Below, piece after piece: positions 1 through 11,435 of a DNA stretch of 64,000 bases (position 1 is the stretch's first letter; every line of letters begins with the position of its first letter). A model generated the notes under the pieces. The model saw nothing but the letters and a program-made list of their open reading frames with translations. It was not told the DNA's origin and made no database searches. A program made the position numbers and the translations under genes. The stretch comes from Straminergon stramineum (taxonomy: Eukaryota > Streptophyta > Bryopsida > Hypnales > Calliergonaceae). The DNA is taken from NCBI GenBank assembly GCA_963920665.1, contig OY987268.1, positions 10,790,501 through 10,854,500 of the forward strand, read 5' to 3'.

Positions 1-233
1 GATGCTAGTGTGTGAGCATGAAAATGTGAGCATATGAGCCTTGAGCACATATGTAAGTAGGTATCTTACAAGTTACAACCATTGAAGGTGCTTATAAAAT
101 AAACATCAATAATATAGGTTTCTATAGCATAGGTATTCTATAATCATGGAAGGTTTCATAATACAAACACATATATAATATAGGTGTATAGTCTTCTAGG
201 CTTGCAAGCTCATGCTTTTAGGCTCACATAATA

Positions 234-439
234 CACTATAAGAACCTCATGTTTTAGGTGATGGATTTTAGGTGACATCGAATGTAACAACCCATGTTTT
301 TATGTCAACAATGGTGTCTAATATAACATCTTGATGTTACTCTGGACATTATTATTGACATAAAAATACGGGTTGTTACATTTGATGTCAACTAAAATCT
401 ACCAACTTAGACATCAAAAAACTTTGGTTTCTTATAGTG
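234..439. mobile_element. CACTA-type MITE, 206 bp
   Basis: It starts CACTATAAGAA and ends with the inverted form TTCTTATAGTG. Inner inverted segments also match (ATGTAACAACCC near 275 against GGGTTGTTACAT near 372). The three bases on each side are ATA (231-233 and 440-442), a perfect 3-bp target duplication as expected for CACTA/EnSpm elements. It has no coding capacity and sits in the left arm of the fold-back element, so it inserted later than that element. Confidence 0.85.
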
Positions 440-659
440 ATAGCAACCCTCTCCTACCTTATATGTGGAATAATCCCTAAAGTTCTTTTATGTTTAGAGG
501 CCCAAAATTGCTTCAAAGCACTAGACTCTAAATCAAAGCTAAAATCTTAATCTATATTTATCTTTGACCCCAAAAGTTCCATGACTATGTTTTCATAGAA
601 ATGCTCCAAAATTGTCATTTTAAGTACAAGTACCAAATTTTTGAAAAAAAATGTTTTCT

Positions 660-2370
660 CTTACCTATGTAATTGTAGGATCTTGTAGTATGCTGACTTG
701 TGGTAAAAGTTTCAGAAATTTCCACTACATGGATTGCAAGATATAAGCATTCAAGTTCAGTGAAATCATTTTTTGGCTGTGCGATAAACAAGGTAGATGC
801 ACTTCACAAGCTCATTTTTCTACGAAAAATATCCAAAATGGTGGTTCTTCTTTGGATTATTTTTTCAAGACAAGTTGACTACATACTTGAAAAATTTCAA
901 ATCATTTGGAATTGGGTAACATATATAGGAAAAAAATAATAAGTAGATAGTAGTAGGGAATAAATCAAATTACGAAATTGTTAAGAATTTAATTACGAAA
1001 TTGAAAAATTCCAATTCCAATGGTGGAAATGTTGTAATAATCAATCTACACCCTACGGTTTTATTTTGTTCCAAAAATATTCAAAATTGAATAAGATAAA
1101 GGACTTTAAAGTTTATTTTAGAGTAGAGAATGCATAACTATCCTTAGAAAAAAACTCCTCATAACTTTTGACTCATTGATCAAAATAGAATGGTTTAAAG
1201 CTTTCCATGTATATATAACACTAGAAAATCAATTTCAAATTTTTGTTTATGATAAAAGTGATTTTTTCTAATCGGCTCGGATTGCCCATTTATGAAAAAA
1301 GTAACATATTAGGCCATAAATTTTGACTCATATTTCCAAATTTCATGAAGTTTAGTGCATATGAAAGATATTCATCATCCCTACCTTCAGTAAAAATTTG
1401 GGCCCAAAATATGGAAATCTCTAGTCACATGTTCCTACCCCAAATTGCTATGTAGCCAAAAAATGCAAATTGGTCCTTTAGGGGTTAACAAATAGAACTA
1501 TAGAATCCTTTAATTAACTTGTTAGAGTACACACTCCTGAAATGAAGAATGAAAAACTTTACCAATTGCAAGATCATAACGCTTGAATTTCAAAAAGAGG
1601 TATTTTCAACTTTTTCTAAATGGTTAGATTTCATCTTTTAAACATTTTACCTGAAAATGTACAAATCCTACAACTTGCGACTCTTCATAATATGTTGAAG
1701 AAAGAAAATGAGAATACCTATGAAAATGAATTAATTTCATATTCATGCTTGAAAAAAAATAGTAAGTAGGAAAAAGTAGTTAATGATTTAAAATACTAAA
1801 TTATTAAGAATTTAGTTATGGAATTGAAAATGCCAATCCCAATGGTTCTAGTGTTATAATAAAAAAATCTAAATCATATGATTTTATTTTATTTTTTAAT
1901 TTTGAAAATTCAGTTAAAAAAAGGACTTCAAGGTTTATTTTAGAGTAGAGTTTCTATAAGTGCCTTCAAACAAAAATCCTCATAACTTTCATCTCATTAA
2001 TCCAAATGGAATGATTCAAAGTTTTCTACATGTATAAAATCAAGAAAAACAATTTCAATCTTTTGTTTATTGAAGAAGTTATTTTTTTAGTTGCCTAGAC
2101 TATATGATTGAAAAAAATCTACATATTATACAATAAATTTTTAACCATATAGTCAAAAGTTACAAATATTGATGTGCCTTAAAATCTAATCCTTGCCTAC
2201 ATGTGTGAAAATTTCAAAGAAAAAAAATGAAAACTTCCTTCTTAGTGAGCTACCCAAATTTCTATGTTGCCAGAAAATGATGTTTGGTCCTTTTAGAAGT
2301 TAGCTTGGTAGTCTCATCTACAATGATTTGAAATAAGACTTTTCAACAAGCAAGTTTTAAAAAAGATATC
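660..2370. repeat. Two tandem diverged units of ~822 bp
   Basis: The landmark GTTTATTTTAGAGTAGAG occurs at 1111 and again at 1933, an offset of 822. Neighbouring landmarks keep the same order in both units: a CCAATCCCAATGG-like word, 'CTCATAACTTT', an AAGGACTT word, and TGGTCCTTT followed by a GTTA word. The units are strongly diverged. Further copies lie in inverted orientation at 31971-33900. No open frame is conserved between units, so I regard the family as non-coding. Confidence 0.65.
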
Positions 2371-2741
2371 TATACCTAAAATTAGCATGTTTGTTTGTTT
2401 TATTTGATACATTGAGATCTATCTTGGTAAGATCTCTATGTGGAGGGGTGCATGGACTTTGTTTCATGGCATTTGGACAAGGGTTGCTATTATGTGAGCT
2501 TAAGAGCATGAGACCCTAAGCCTATAAGATTATACACCTATACTATAGGTGTCTATATTGTAAAGACCTTCTATGATTATAGTGTAACTATGTTATAGAT
2601 ATCTATTTTATAGGTGTTTATATTATAGGCACCTTCAATGGTTCTAGTATATCTACCTTATATATACTATATATATACTTATATCTATCTCAAGGCTGAC
2701 ATACTTGCATTTTCATGCCCACACACTAACATTGTTGGTGT

Positions 2742-4737
2742 TTGGACCTAAGGTGTGAAAGTTATTGAATTTCAAAAAATATATGAATTAGAAAATTGAA
2801 TTAAATTATCTTTTATTTTGAAAAAAAAAAAAACTTTTACATTGTATATCGGAACATTGTGAAACAAAGCCCTTGCACTCCTTCATGCATAAAAGATATT
2901 GAATTTCAAATTTTACAAATTATTTTTCTTTTAACTTTTGGTTGTGGCAATGGCATAGGGCACACTAGTTTTCATTAGGAAAAATCTATCCTTGGTAGAA
3001 GGTAGTTTGACTTTTGGTAGATGTGTAAGGGGGAAAAAATTGTTTTCTTTTTGGAATTTTTCCCATTTGTAAGTGGTACACTAATTGATCACGTGGGCCA
3101 AAAAAATTATTTAAAAAAAATTCTTCATTTTTTTGGTAATTGCACATTTTCCTGCCTCAAAATGGTTGTGTGAAGGGTCTACATTTCCTCACATCCAAGA
3201 GTTAATTCAATTAAGGTAACAATAGCTAAATGTGTTTGAATAAACAATTCAAATGGTTTTCGTTATTATATTTTCAATTTTTTTTGGCTTCTTTGTTGAT
3301 AGTCAAAAGGAGATTCTAGATTCTTTTATTTGGATTGCATTTTTTAAACACCAAATGAAGAAACTATGAGTTTTCAAATTCTTGAAAATAGGCATATTCA
3401 AATGTGACACTAGAATTTCATATATAGAAGTTGTACATTTTAAGATAAGAATCTATACATGATGGTTTTAGAAAGACGTCAAAAATAGTTATTGTTTCCC
3501 TAATGCAAGAGTTTAAAGAGCATACGACCTATTTACAATAATTTGGATAATTGACTAATTGTCAATGAATGTAATTAAATATTAAAAATGGGATGAAAAT
3601 TGGATGAAAGTAGATGGAAGTTGGATGGAAATTGTGAATACTATTGTAATAATATGAAAATGGCAAGAACTATACTATATTGAAATTATATAAATTACTA
3701 TGAACTATCTTCTTGGTGCATCTTGCAAATTCACAAAATTTTGGAATTATTCCAACTTCGTGTTATTAGTGTAAGACAGAGGTGCATCAATTGAATTAAT
3801 TCTTGTAATGCAAACATACAAACCTTGTTTTTGTTTTCTTATTGACTGTAGGCCTTCACACACACCTTGAAATGCATTCATATAAGGAAAAATGGATAGA
3901 ATTTTCATCCTTGAAATCATGAATCAATTATTTATTATTAACTTTCATTCCACATGTAGGCGAATCCATCATTTTTTCTAAGAGGTAATTTGGCAATTGC
4001 ATCTTCATTTTAATCCTTTTTTTGATGCTAAAGTAGCAAATTCTAGAATGAATTAAGATTTTCATTGGCAAAACTTTGTCAAGTATTTTTAGATGTAATT
4101 AGGAATACTATCATCAATTGAATTTTTATTATTGATAGAAAATTAGTGACTTCATTAATATGTGAAAATATCTTTAAATTGTTATATTCATTCAAGTATA
4201 ATAGGATTGTATCAAAATACAATTACATTTAGAGTTTGACAATTCTCAAAGCTTTGCATCATGCCTTTTTGACCTATACTTCTTGGCCTAAACTTATCAT
4301 CCATTTCACATTCATGTGTAGGCACAATATCAAATTGATTCATTTTAAACATGGAATTTGTAATTTTTGCACTTGGCCAAGTGCATTAATTGTACAACAA
4401 AAAAGGTGCATTTTTTTATTTTGGAAAATGTGGTATACCACTTTTTCAAGCAATTTAGAACTTTTCTCTTTACCAATTGTACGATGTAAACCTTCCATTT
4501 CTATTGCCAATAGGACACTAGTATCCATGATGTGATTAGGAATGCACTTCATAATTGTAGAAATTTTTAATTTTTGAATATGGAAACATTTGAAAGTTTA
4601 ATTCCAATTACATACAAAGCAATTGTTGTTCCTTGTTTAATTCATTTATTTTTGATCATTCACATCATATTATGAAAAAAATTTACTTGTTTTGAAAAAT
4701 AGCACAACATCAATTTATCATCATTCAAACGTAAAAG
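2742..4737. other. Gene-free AT-rich DNA
   Basis: Two kilobases between the fold-back element and the Tc1-type transposon. The small open frames at 4236-4552 occur on both strands over the same bases and carry no recognisable motif. A short GGATGAAA/GGATGGAA microrepeat lies at 3590-3635. A stretch near 3300-3420 resembles 34620-34720 (both contain CAAATGAAGAAA), suggesting another old dispersed repeat. I see nothing else. Confidence 0.5.
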
Positions 4738-4739
4738 TA

Positions 4740-5682
4740 CAGTGGGTACCAATCAAAATGTCGTTTTCGAATTCGCAGTGAAAAAAATTTCAGTACTGCC
4801 AACTTTGAAAGCCTCCCGAGAGCTCAAAAATTGGTATTTTACCATGAAATTTTTACCAAATAATTATCTTTAAGTTAATTATATGTATGACAAATTTCAA
4901 GGCCAAAAGATTCACCAAAAAAAAGTTATTCAAAATCTACCAACATTGGTAGTTGCGGAAATTTTTTCACTGCTGCCAACTTTGACAGCCTCCCAAAGAT
5001 TGAATTGGTTTCTTTTGCCATGAAATTCTTGGAAAATAAACCTCTTTATGTTAATAACATATGATAAAAATTTCAAGGCCAAAAGATTAATACAAAAAAT
5101 GATATTAACAATCTACCAACATGTGTCGTTTTGAGAAACAATTGTGAAAACCGTTTCACTACTTCAACTTTGACACCCTCCCAAGGGCTGAAAAATTGCT
5201 TATTTACTATGAAATTTTTTCCACAAATTTATTTCTATGTTAATAACATTTGTGACAAGTTTCAAATCCAAAAAATTTATACCAAAAAAAAAATTCAAAA
5301 TCTACCAACATGTGTAGCTGCGAAAAACCATTTCACTACTTCCAACTTTGACACCCTCCTAAGGGCTGAAATTTTACTTATTTACCATGAATTGTTTTGC
5401 ACAAGATCCCCTCTATGCTAATAACATGTGTGCCAAATTTGAAGGTCAAAAGATTTACACAAAAAAAGAAATCTACAATCTACCAACATGTGTAGTTGTG
5501 GGAAACAATGGGGGAAACCATTTCATTGCTACCAACTTTGACACCCTCCCAACGGTTGAGGAATTGTCTATTTACCATGAAATTTTTGGCGCAACATGCT
5601 CTTTATGATAAAAAAATTCATGACAAATTTCAAGGTCAAAAAATTTATACAAAAAAAAATATTTGCAATCTACCAATGTGTG
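4740..5682. repeat. Left TIR of Tc1-type element: five degenerate tandem units
   Basis: The arm is built from about five tandem units of 176-190 bp. The landmark AATCTACC lies at 4934, 5110, 5299, 5477 and 5667 (spacings 176, 189, 178 and 190). Each unit also carries a CCAACTTTGA-CCCTCC word, a TTTACCATGAAAT-like word and a GACAAATTTCAAGG-like word. The outermost 40 bp are unique to the tip. The arm is the inverted match of 7333-8275; small open frames inside it look conserved between arms only because the DNA is nearly identical. Confidence 0.88.
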
Positions 5683-5989
5683 TAGTTGTGAGATACCTTT
5701 TATTAAAGACATTGAAATTGTTGAAGTATGTCAGACAATCATGCTTCTAGATTGAAATTCTCCAGATGATGCAATAGCTAATCATAAATGCTTCTCAAAA
5801 AAATCAAGGATAGCCAAATTTAGTTGTGTGCACTTGTCACATCTCAAAGACTGCACTTGTTTAAAAATTAGAGACCATATATGCATGAAGAAGCTTTTTC
5901 CTCTCAATAAGAATGCTTGCATTTACAATGGAGCATTATAGGAGGTGGGATGTGGGATGATGAGAGAAGCAAGTGATGGGTGATTATTT

Positions 5990-6345
5990 TCTAAGCACAG
6001 GATTGAAACTTTGTGAACATGAGTGATTAAGTGCATGAAAGATGAGTTAACCGAGTAAGTCTAGGCTATGTGATAACTGAGTGGATGAGGCATGGGATGA
6101 GTGTCTAAGGATATATGGAGGTATGTGAGATTTTCTTTAAGAGTGAGTGAGGTTATAACTTACATGTGGTGACTAGTGAGGTTTGGTGAATGAGTGAAGG
6201 CTGTGAGGCATGATGATGGTGAGTGATTGAGGGTATGTGAGATTTTTTCTGATGACTGAGTGAGGTTATATATGTGCTCAGTGAGTGAGGCTGGATCATG
6301 GTGATTAAGTGAAGGCTAGATCATGGTCAGTGAGTGATGGCTATT
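5990..6345. repeat. GTGAG-rich degenerate repeat in transposon leader
   Basis: Upstream of the transposase frame the plus strand is rich in GAGTGA and GTGAGTGAGG words. A segment reading TATGTGAGATTTT followed by GAGTGAGGTTATA occurs at ~6122-6158 and again at ~6234-6270, a degenerate duplication with an offset of about 112 bp. It is purine-biased, unlike the AT-rich arms. It may be the untranslated leader or subterminal binding array of the element; that role is inference. Confidence 0.5.
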
Positions 6346-6348
6346 TCA

Positions 6349-7344
6349 GATGAAACTCATGCTCACATAGTAGGTTTCAGTGAGGCAGGGAAGACAGGAG
6401 TTGACATTGCAGCTATTGTTGCAATCTATGTTAGAACAGTTTAGAGGGTAGTGAAGAAATTTCAAGAAGATGGAACCTATAAGTGCAAACCTTGTGGTGG
6501 AAGTCATGCTAAAAATCTTAGTGATAGAGATGTCCATACTATTATATGTGTCTCAAAAACTCATCGTCGCTCAACACTCTCTGAGATTACTAATATATGT
6601 TCTACTCAAGTGTCTAGATGGACTATTCAAAGGGCCTTACATGAGAGTGGCATTTTCAGTCGAATTGTTATTAAAAAAACTTTTTTGACACATCATCACA
6701 TGTCTCAATGATTGGCATTTGCTCAAAAGTATTGTGGGTGGACTATAAAAGAATGGGAGAGAGTTGTTTGGACAGATGAGTCTACCTTTGAAGTTGGAAA
6801 AAATTCTAGACAAGTTCATGTTTGGAGAAATGCGTATGAGCACTATTCATCAAGTTGTATAGTTCCAACTTTTAAGAGTGGGAGAACTTCTTAGATGATT
6901 TGGGGTGCATTTGCTGGAGGGCAAAAGTCACAACTTGTTTTTATGCCCAAAAATAGATGTTCTACTAAGGATTTTGTTGAAGTAGTCTACAATGTCGAGT
7001 TGCTTCATTTTATAAGTAGAGTGCCACAGGGATTGCTCATGGAAGATGGCACACCTCTCCATCGTAGCAAAGTATGTGAAGAATGGAGACAAACACACCT
7101 TTTGGAGAAGCTCGATTGGCCTGCAAATTCTCCCGATTTCAATCCAATTGAGAACCTTTGGAAGATTTTGAAAGATGCTATGCAACATGGCCCAATATGT
7201 CCAAAAAATTTAGATGACTTGAAGGTAGTTATTGAAAGAGAGTGGAGGTTAATCAATGGTACAAAGCTCCTTCAACTATGTCATTCTATGCCCTCTAGGT
7301 TACAAGTAGTGATTGAGGCAAATGGAGGACATACACGTTGGTAG
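6349..7344 (+). pseudogene. Tc1-type DD34E transposase, broken by stops
   Basis: One reading frame runs from 6349 to the TAG at 7342-7344 and codes for about 330 residues, the usual Tc1 size. It has in-frame stops at 6442-6444 (TAG), 6709-6711 (TGA) and 6892-6894 (TAG). The N-terminal part (GFSEAGKT...RVVKKFQEDG) fits the paired helix-turn-helix DNA-binding region, followed by TIQRALHESG. The catalytic part shows VVWTDES (first Asp), LLMEDGTPLH (second Asp) and WPANSPDFNPIENLW. The Glu of PIENLW follows the second Asp after 34 residues, the DD34E spacing of Tc1 rather than the DD39D spacing known for plant mariner-like elements. All three acidic residues remain; only the stops inactivate it. 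The last codons lie inside the right TIR. I cannot see a convincing ATG, so the start is the upstream limit of recognisable sequence. Confidence 0.88.
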
Positions 7345-8275
7345 ATTGCAAATATTTTTTTTTGTATAAATTTTTTGACCTTGAAATTTGTCATGAATTT
7401 TTTTATCATAAAGAGCATGTTGCGCCAAAAATTTCATGGTAAATAGACAATTCCTCAACCGTTGGGAGGGTGTCAAAGTTGGTAGCAATGAAATGGTTTC
7501 CCCCATTGTTTCCCACAACTACACATGTTGGTAGATTGTAGATTTCTTTTTTTGTGTAAATCTTTTGACCTTCAAATTTGGCACACATGTTATTAGCATA
7601 GAGGGGATCTTGTGCAAAACAATTCATGGTAAATAAGTAAAATTTCAGCCCTTAGGAGGGTGTCAAAGTTGGAAGTAGTGAAATGGTTTTTCGCAGCTAC
7701 ACATGTTGGTAGATTTTGAATTTTTTTTTTGGTATAAATTTTTTGGATTTGAAACTTGTCACAAATGTTATTAACATAGAAATAAATTTGTGGAAAAAAT
7801 TTCATAGTAAATAAGCAATTTTTCAGCCCTTGGGAGGGTGTCAAAGTTGAAGTAGTGAAACAGTTTTCACAATTGTTTCTCAAAACGACACATGTTGGTA
7901 GATTGTTAATATCATTTTTTGTATTAATCTTTTGGCCTTGAAATTTTTATCATATGTTATTAACATAAAGAGGTTTATTTTCCAAGAATTTCATGGCAAA
8001 AGAAACCAATTCAATCTTTGGGAGGCTGTCAAAGTTGGCAGCAGTGAAAAAATTTCCGCAGCTACCAATGTTGGTAGATTTTGAATAACTTTTTTTTGGT
8101 GAATCTTTTGGCCTTGAAATTTGTCATACATATAATTAACTTAAAGATAATTATTTGGTAAAAATTTCATGGTAAAATACCAATTTTTGAGCTCTCGGGA
8201 GGCTTTCAAAGTTGGCAGTACTGAAATTTTTTTCACTGCGAATTCGAAAACGACATTTTGATTGGTACCCCACTG
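7333..8275. repeat. Right TIR of Tc1-type element
   Basis: This is the inverted match of 4740-5682 with the same ~176-190 bp tandem structure. Open frames derived from the two arms differ by very few residues, so the arms are close to identical at DNA level. The transposase stop codon (7342-7344) lies ten bases inside this arm. Confidence 0.88.
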
Positions 8276-8277
8276 TA

Positions 8278-8928
8278 CAACAAAGTAGTCATCATACAAA
8301 AAACAAACTTTGTTGTTGTTAAACTAAAAACAACTCCACATGCTAATATCTCTCTTCATACAAAGTCTAAAATCTCCACTAATCTAGCGGCTCTCGAATC
8401 TTTGCAATTATCCTTGATGATTGACTACCTATATCTTTCCCCTATGCACTATTTACAAGTTGTGCAATGAATATTGCATGAACCCTAGGTGGAATTTGTT
8501 ATTCAACATAATCCAAGGCCCTAGTAGCCACAACTTTAGGTTCTAGAGAAGGTAATTGGTCCATGTACAATGTCTCCTGACTCTCCTCCAAGACTAGATA
8601 TTACCTGCTCAAATCTATATTGTCCCTCGACTCTAGTACGACGATACCTAATACCCTCTTGATTATGATACAATCCATTTGCTCCTTCTGTTATTGCTAG
8701 GTCTTGAAAAGACCCACCCAAAAGATTTAATTGTCAACCTTGTTGATGTCGTACCTTGCGAGGTTGTTGTTTCTAATGTTAGAAGGATAACCACTTTCAT
8801 TGGCTCTTGCATCCTGTCCTCCATCTCCATATCTACCTCTTCCACGACAAGAATTAGAATTCTTATTATAAGTATGTTCCCTTCTCTTCCTATCACTACT
8901 TCTTCAATCGAAGCCACTACACTTGCTA
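8278..8928 (-). pseudogene. Fossil coding sequence, 3'-most piece (unknown protein)
   Basis: Read on the minus strand after removing LTR A and one GTACT duplication, coding-like sequence from 13893-14948 continues here without a change of character. It contains an Arg/Gly-rich stretch (CRGRGRYGDGGQ, ~8800-8840), then EGQYRFEQVISSLGG (~8570-8620), then in a shifted frame VVATRALDYVE and IPPRVHAIFIAQLVNSA. Several stops and at least two frameshifts are present. I do not recognise the family; an RGG-like RNA-binding tail is possible from composition only. The downstream end is lost at the Tc1-type element. Confidence 0.45.
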
Positions 8929-10210
8929 GTACTTGTGAGCCTCTAATTCGTCACCAAGTGCTCACTCTTTTTTTTTTTTTTTTTTTTTTCATATGTTGTT
9001 ATTTTAAATGAAATTTTATATACAAAAAGCCCCCAAAAGAGTGTAGAACCAAAATGAGTGTGTCACATACCAATATAGTATTTGGTCTATGTTTAGAATA
9101 TTATAACTAGAATGGCCCAACCACAAATTGTAAATAGGTTAGAACTCAACTAATTGTGGCAATTTTGTCAATTACGAGTAATGGGTGTACCAAGCTCAAA
9201 ACCCCACATAGAAAAGACATTCTAGGCAAAGATTGGTTGAGGGAACCCTAGTAAGGTAGATAGGTTAGTTCTTGGAGATAGGTTCCAGTTTTTCCATTTC
9301 ATCAATGAAATAGTGGAATTCCAATGGTTGGTCTACAAATGTTAAAAATACTAAGATGGGACAGTGGAGGAATCTCAGGTCCATAGAAAGTAACCGAAGG
9401 TTAAAACCATGCTTGGGAACCAACGGCGAAGTCGGTTTGCCAAGATTCCCTCCGATGTGAAAGATTCTCTGACCATTGATGATTAAATGAGGGGATGGAT
9501 TTTGTCCCCCCTAGGCTGATGTGTAGAGTAAAAATATGAGCCTACACATGTGTCGTGGGATACCATGGGAGGTTCCATGAAAAGTTTCGAATTTTTTTGA
9601 TAGTTAGAAGATACCTTTCCGGATGGTCAATTGTCCAAAACCTACGAGGGGAAATTCCTAAAAATTCTCTAGGTGGCGGTAAAATCCCAATAAAAATTAG
9701 AATAATTTTTTTTATATTAATAAGCTACCTTGACAAGTTTCAAGACATTTCGATAGTTAGAAGTACCCGAACCTGTAAGATTCCCCGACAATTAACGGAA
9801 TTTAAAGTCCATGGCGGAGTTGACCAATGGAGTAGGAGCATACAAAAGCAAAATGGGGCCCAAGATAGGTCTGATCTTATTCTCCACGTCTACTTAAGAG
9901 CTTAGGCTAGTTACATTTGTTAGAAAAGTCAAACTCCAAAAGTTGGGATTTTTTTTCGGTTTTGGTGTTAAGCTAGCGCTAGGTTTCGTTGCGATTTCGA
10001 ATATAAACAAGAGGGACTAGGAATTTGTTAGTTGTGAAATGGCTTTTTGAAGCCAACGACCCAATCTATTTGCGATTTGGAGTTAATTTCCAAAAGTTAG
10101 CTTAATAGGCCAACATAGGATGAAAACCTTGAGGATGAAGATGAGGATGAAAATCCGAAAAGGTAAGGTTAACTTAGATGAATGAGAGGAGGTGGGTGCC
10201 CAGGAGCGAG

Positions 10211-10217
10211 TATAAAA
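10211..10217 (+). promoter_or_regulatory. Putative TATA box of LTR A
   Basis: TATAAAA followed by GGGCACC and a TCTC-rich tract. The same block is found at the matching place in copies B (17689-17695, minus), D (53643-53649) and E (57384-57390), and is degraded in C (~20426). Conservation among otherwise diverged copies, and position ~1.3 kb into the repeat, fit an RNA polymerase II start that separates U3 from R. Transcription itself is inferred. Confidence 0.6.
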
Positions 10218-10689
10218 GGGCACCCCTTCTCTTCTCTTACCACCCCATTTTTGTGTAATTGGGTTTGTTGGGTCCAATTTATGTTGAAATTGTGGCATTT
10301 TAGCCACAAACCTTGCAATGGTGTTTTTTGGGCACTTTTGGCTGTTGTTGTTTTCCAAGCTTGTGAGGGCTTTATGTGTCCCTTGCATCTTGAGTGTGTA
10401 TAGTACTAATTCTCCCAAGCTTGAGCTTGGAGGCTTTTTTACCTTACCGTGTTACTTGGAGTGGTGTACGTGTGTCTTTAAGGGGGTATTTGGTTATCTT
10501 CTTATTCTTGCATTGTACTAACCTTCGAGTAACCCCCCATATGACTAGCAATGCCACTTTGGGGGCCTTTAGTTCAAGTCTTTCATTCTACTAACTCAAG
10601 TCTTAAATCCATAGGGTCAAGGGTCCTTTTCTTTTGTTTCCTAATACTAACATGGTGTTCCTAGTGAGAGACATGAGAGTGTGAGCAAT

Positions 10690-10965
10690 AGTGGGTCCCG
10701 CCATCACGGCAAAGCTTTGAACGCCTATAGGGTCAAAGGTCTTACTGTCTTAGTGGTGAGTTAAATGAGAGGAATACTGCAAAGCTTTGGACCCTTTTGA
10801 ATTCAAAAGTCTTAGCGTTGTGTTAAAAGAGGGAACCACAATGAAGCTTTGACTCCCCTTGGGGCCAAAAATCTTAGTGGTATATTAAGAAAGGGAATCA
10901 CGACGAAGCTTTGAACCTCTTTGGGGTCCAAAGTCATAGTGGTGCATTAAAACCACCCTACAAAA
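10690..10965 (+). repeat. Tandem AAGCTTTGA blocks in LTR A
   Basis: About four units of 65-70 bp, each with a GC(A)AAGCTTTGA word, then a CCTTTTGGGGTCAAA-like word and TCTTAGTGGTG-TTAAA. Fewer units occur at the matching place in B (17030-17185), C (~20970-21110), D (~54140-54190) and E (~57890-58010), so the unit number varies between copies. Confidence 0.65.
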
Positions 10966-11236
10966 GAACCATGAATCCCGGTGGTCCCTTCCCCTACAAA
11001 ATTTAGTTTCCAAAATGCGTTGGGAACAAAACAAAGTTTAGCCCCCCAAAAGAATGTAGAAGTTAGGACCGGTAGGCTCAAAGAGATAATGGAATGATTA
11101 CAACCTTGTGGTTGGCTATGCTACTAACCTCTAGGAGTCACCCTTTCTTTTTCCTTATACATTAGGCAAGGATTAGCCTAGGATTAAGCGAAGACAAAAC
11201 AAAGAGGGTAGAAGAAGCAAGGCCACTACCCCTAGT

Positions 11237-11435
11237 CTGTTCCAACCAACACCTTAGTTAGTTCAACCAAAATCCCTAGTCAGTTCCAACCAGCACCTTA
11301 GTTAGTCCAACCAAAACCCCTAGTCAGTTCCAACCAGCACCCTAGTTAGTTCAACCAAAACCCCCAAATAATTCCAATCAACACCCCAATTAGTTTAGCC
11401 AGCATTCCGAATCAGTTTAGCCAACACTCCTTAGC
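11237..11435 (+). repeat. 44-bp minisatellite in LTR A
   Basis: About four and a half units of ~44 bp with the core CAGTTCCAACCAGCACC then TTAGTTAGTTCAACC. The block is unique to copy A. The corresponding region of B and D carries unrelated minisatellites. Confidence 0.7.

Larger units (their letters stand above)
1..2741. repeat. Fold-back element with inverted arms (left end at or beyond window start)
   Basis: The first ~233 bases and the stretch ~2497-2741 are diverged inverted copies of each other. Left landmarks in order are TAGTGTGTGAGCATGAAAAT, CCTTGAGCA, ACCATTGAAGGTGC, TATAGGTGTATA and GGCTCACATAATA; the right arm carries the same landmarks on the other strand in the same order. The left arm is interrupted by a CACTA MITE, after which both arms share the word ATAGCAACCC. 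The ~2 kb between the arms is filled by tandem 0.82 kb units and has no credible gene. The outer left end cannot be fixed because the match starts at base 1. I see no transposase, so the class of element is unknown; a non-autonomous long-TIR DNA element is the simplest reading. Confidence 0.6.
4740..8275 (+). mobile_element. Tc1-type DNA transposon, 3536 bp, DD34E class, long TIRs
   Basis: The element is bounded by TA on both sides (4738-4739 and 8276-8277) and begins CAGTGGGTACCAATC; the right end is the inverted form with one extra G. The terminal inverted repeats are 943 bp each (4740-5682 and 7333-8275), far longer than the tens to a few hundred bases usual for Tc1/mariner. Between them lie a GTGAG-rich leader (5990-6345) and a transposase reading frame on the plus strand (6349-7344) that carries the DDE motifs but is broken by three stops. 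TA duplication, CAGTG ends and DD34E spacing all fit the Tc1 branch of IS630-Tc1-mariner. The copy cannot make its own transposase as it stands. Confidence 0.9.

Noticed and set aside
5131..5750. Open frames of 73-96 codons repeated in both Tc1 arms, apparently conserved
   Set aside because: They lie in the terminal inverted repeats; similarity between arms follows from near-identical DNA, and the frames are shaped by the ~180-bp unit, not by selection on a protein.
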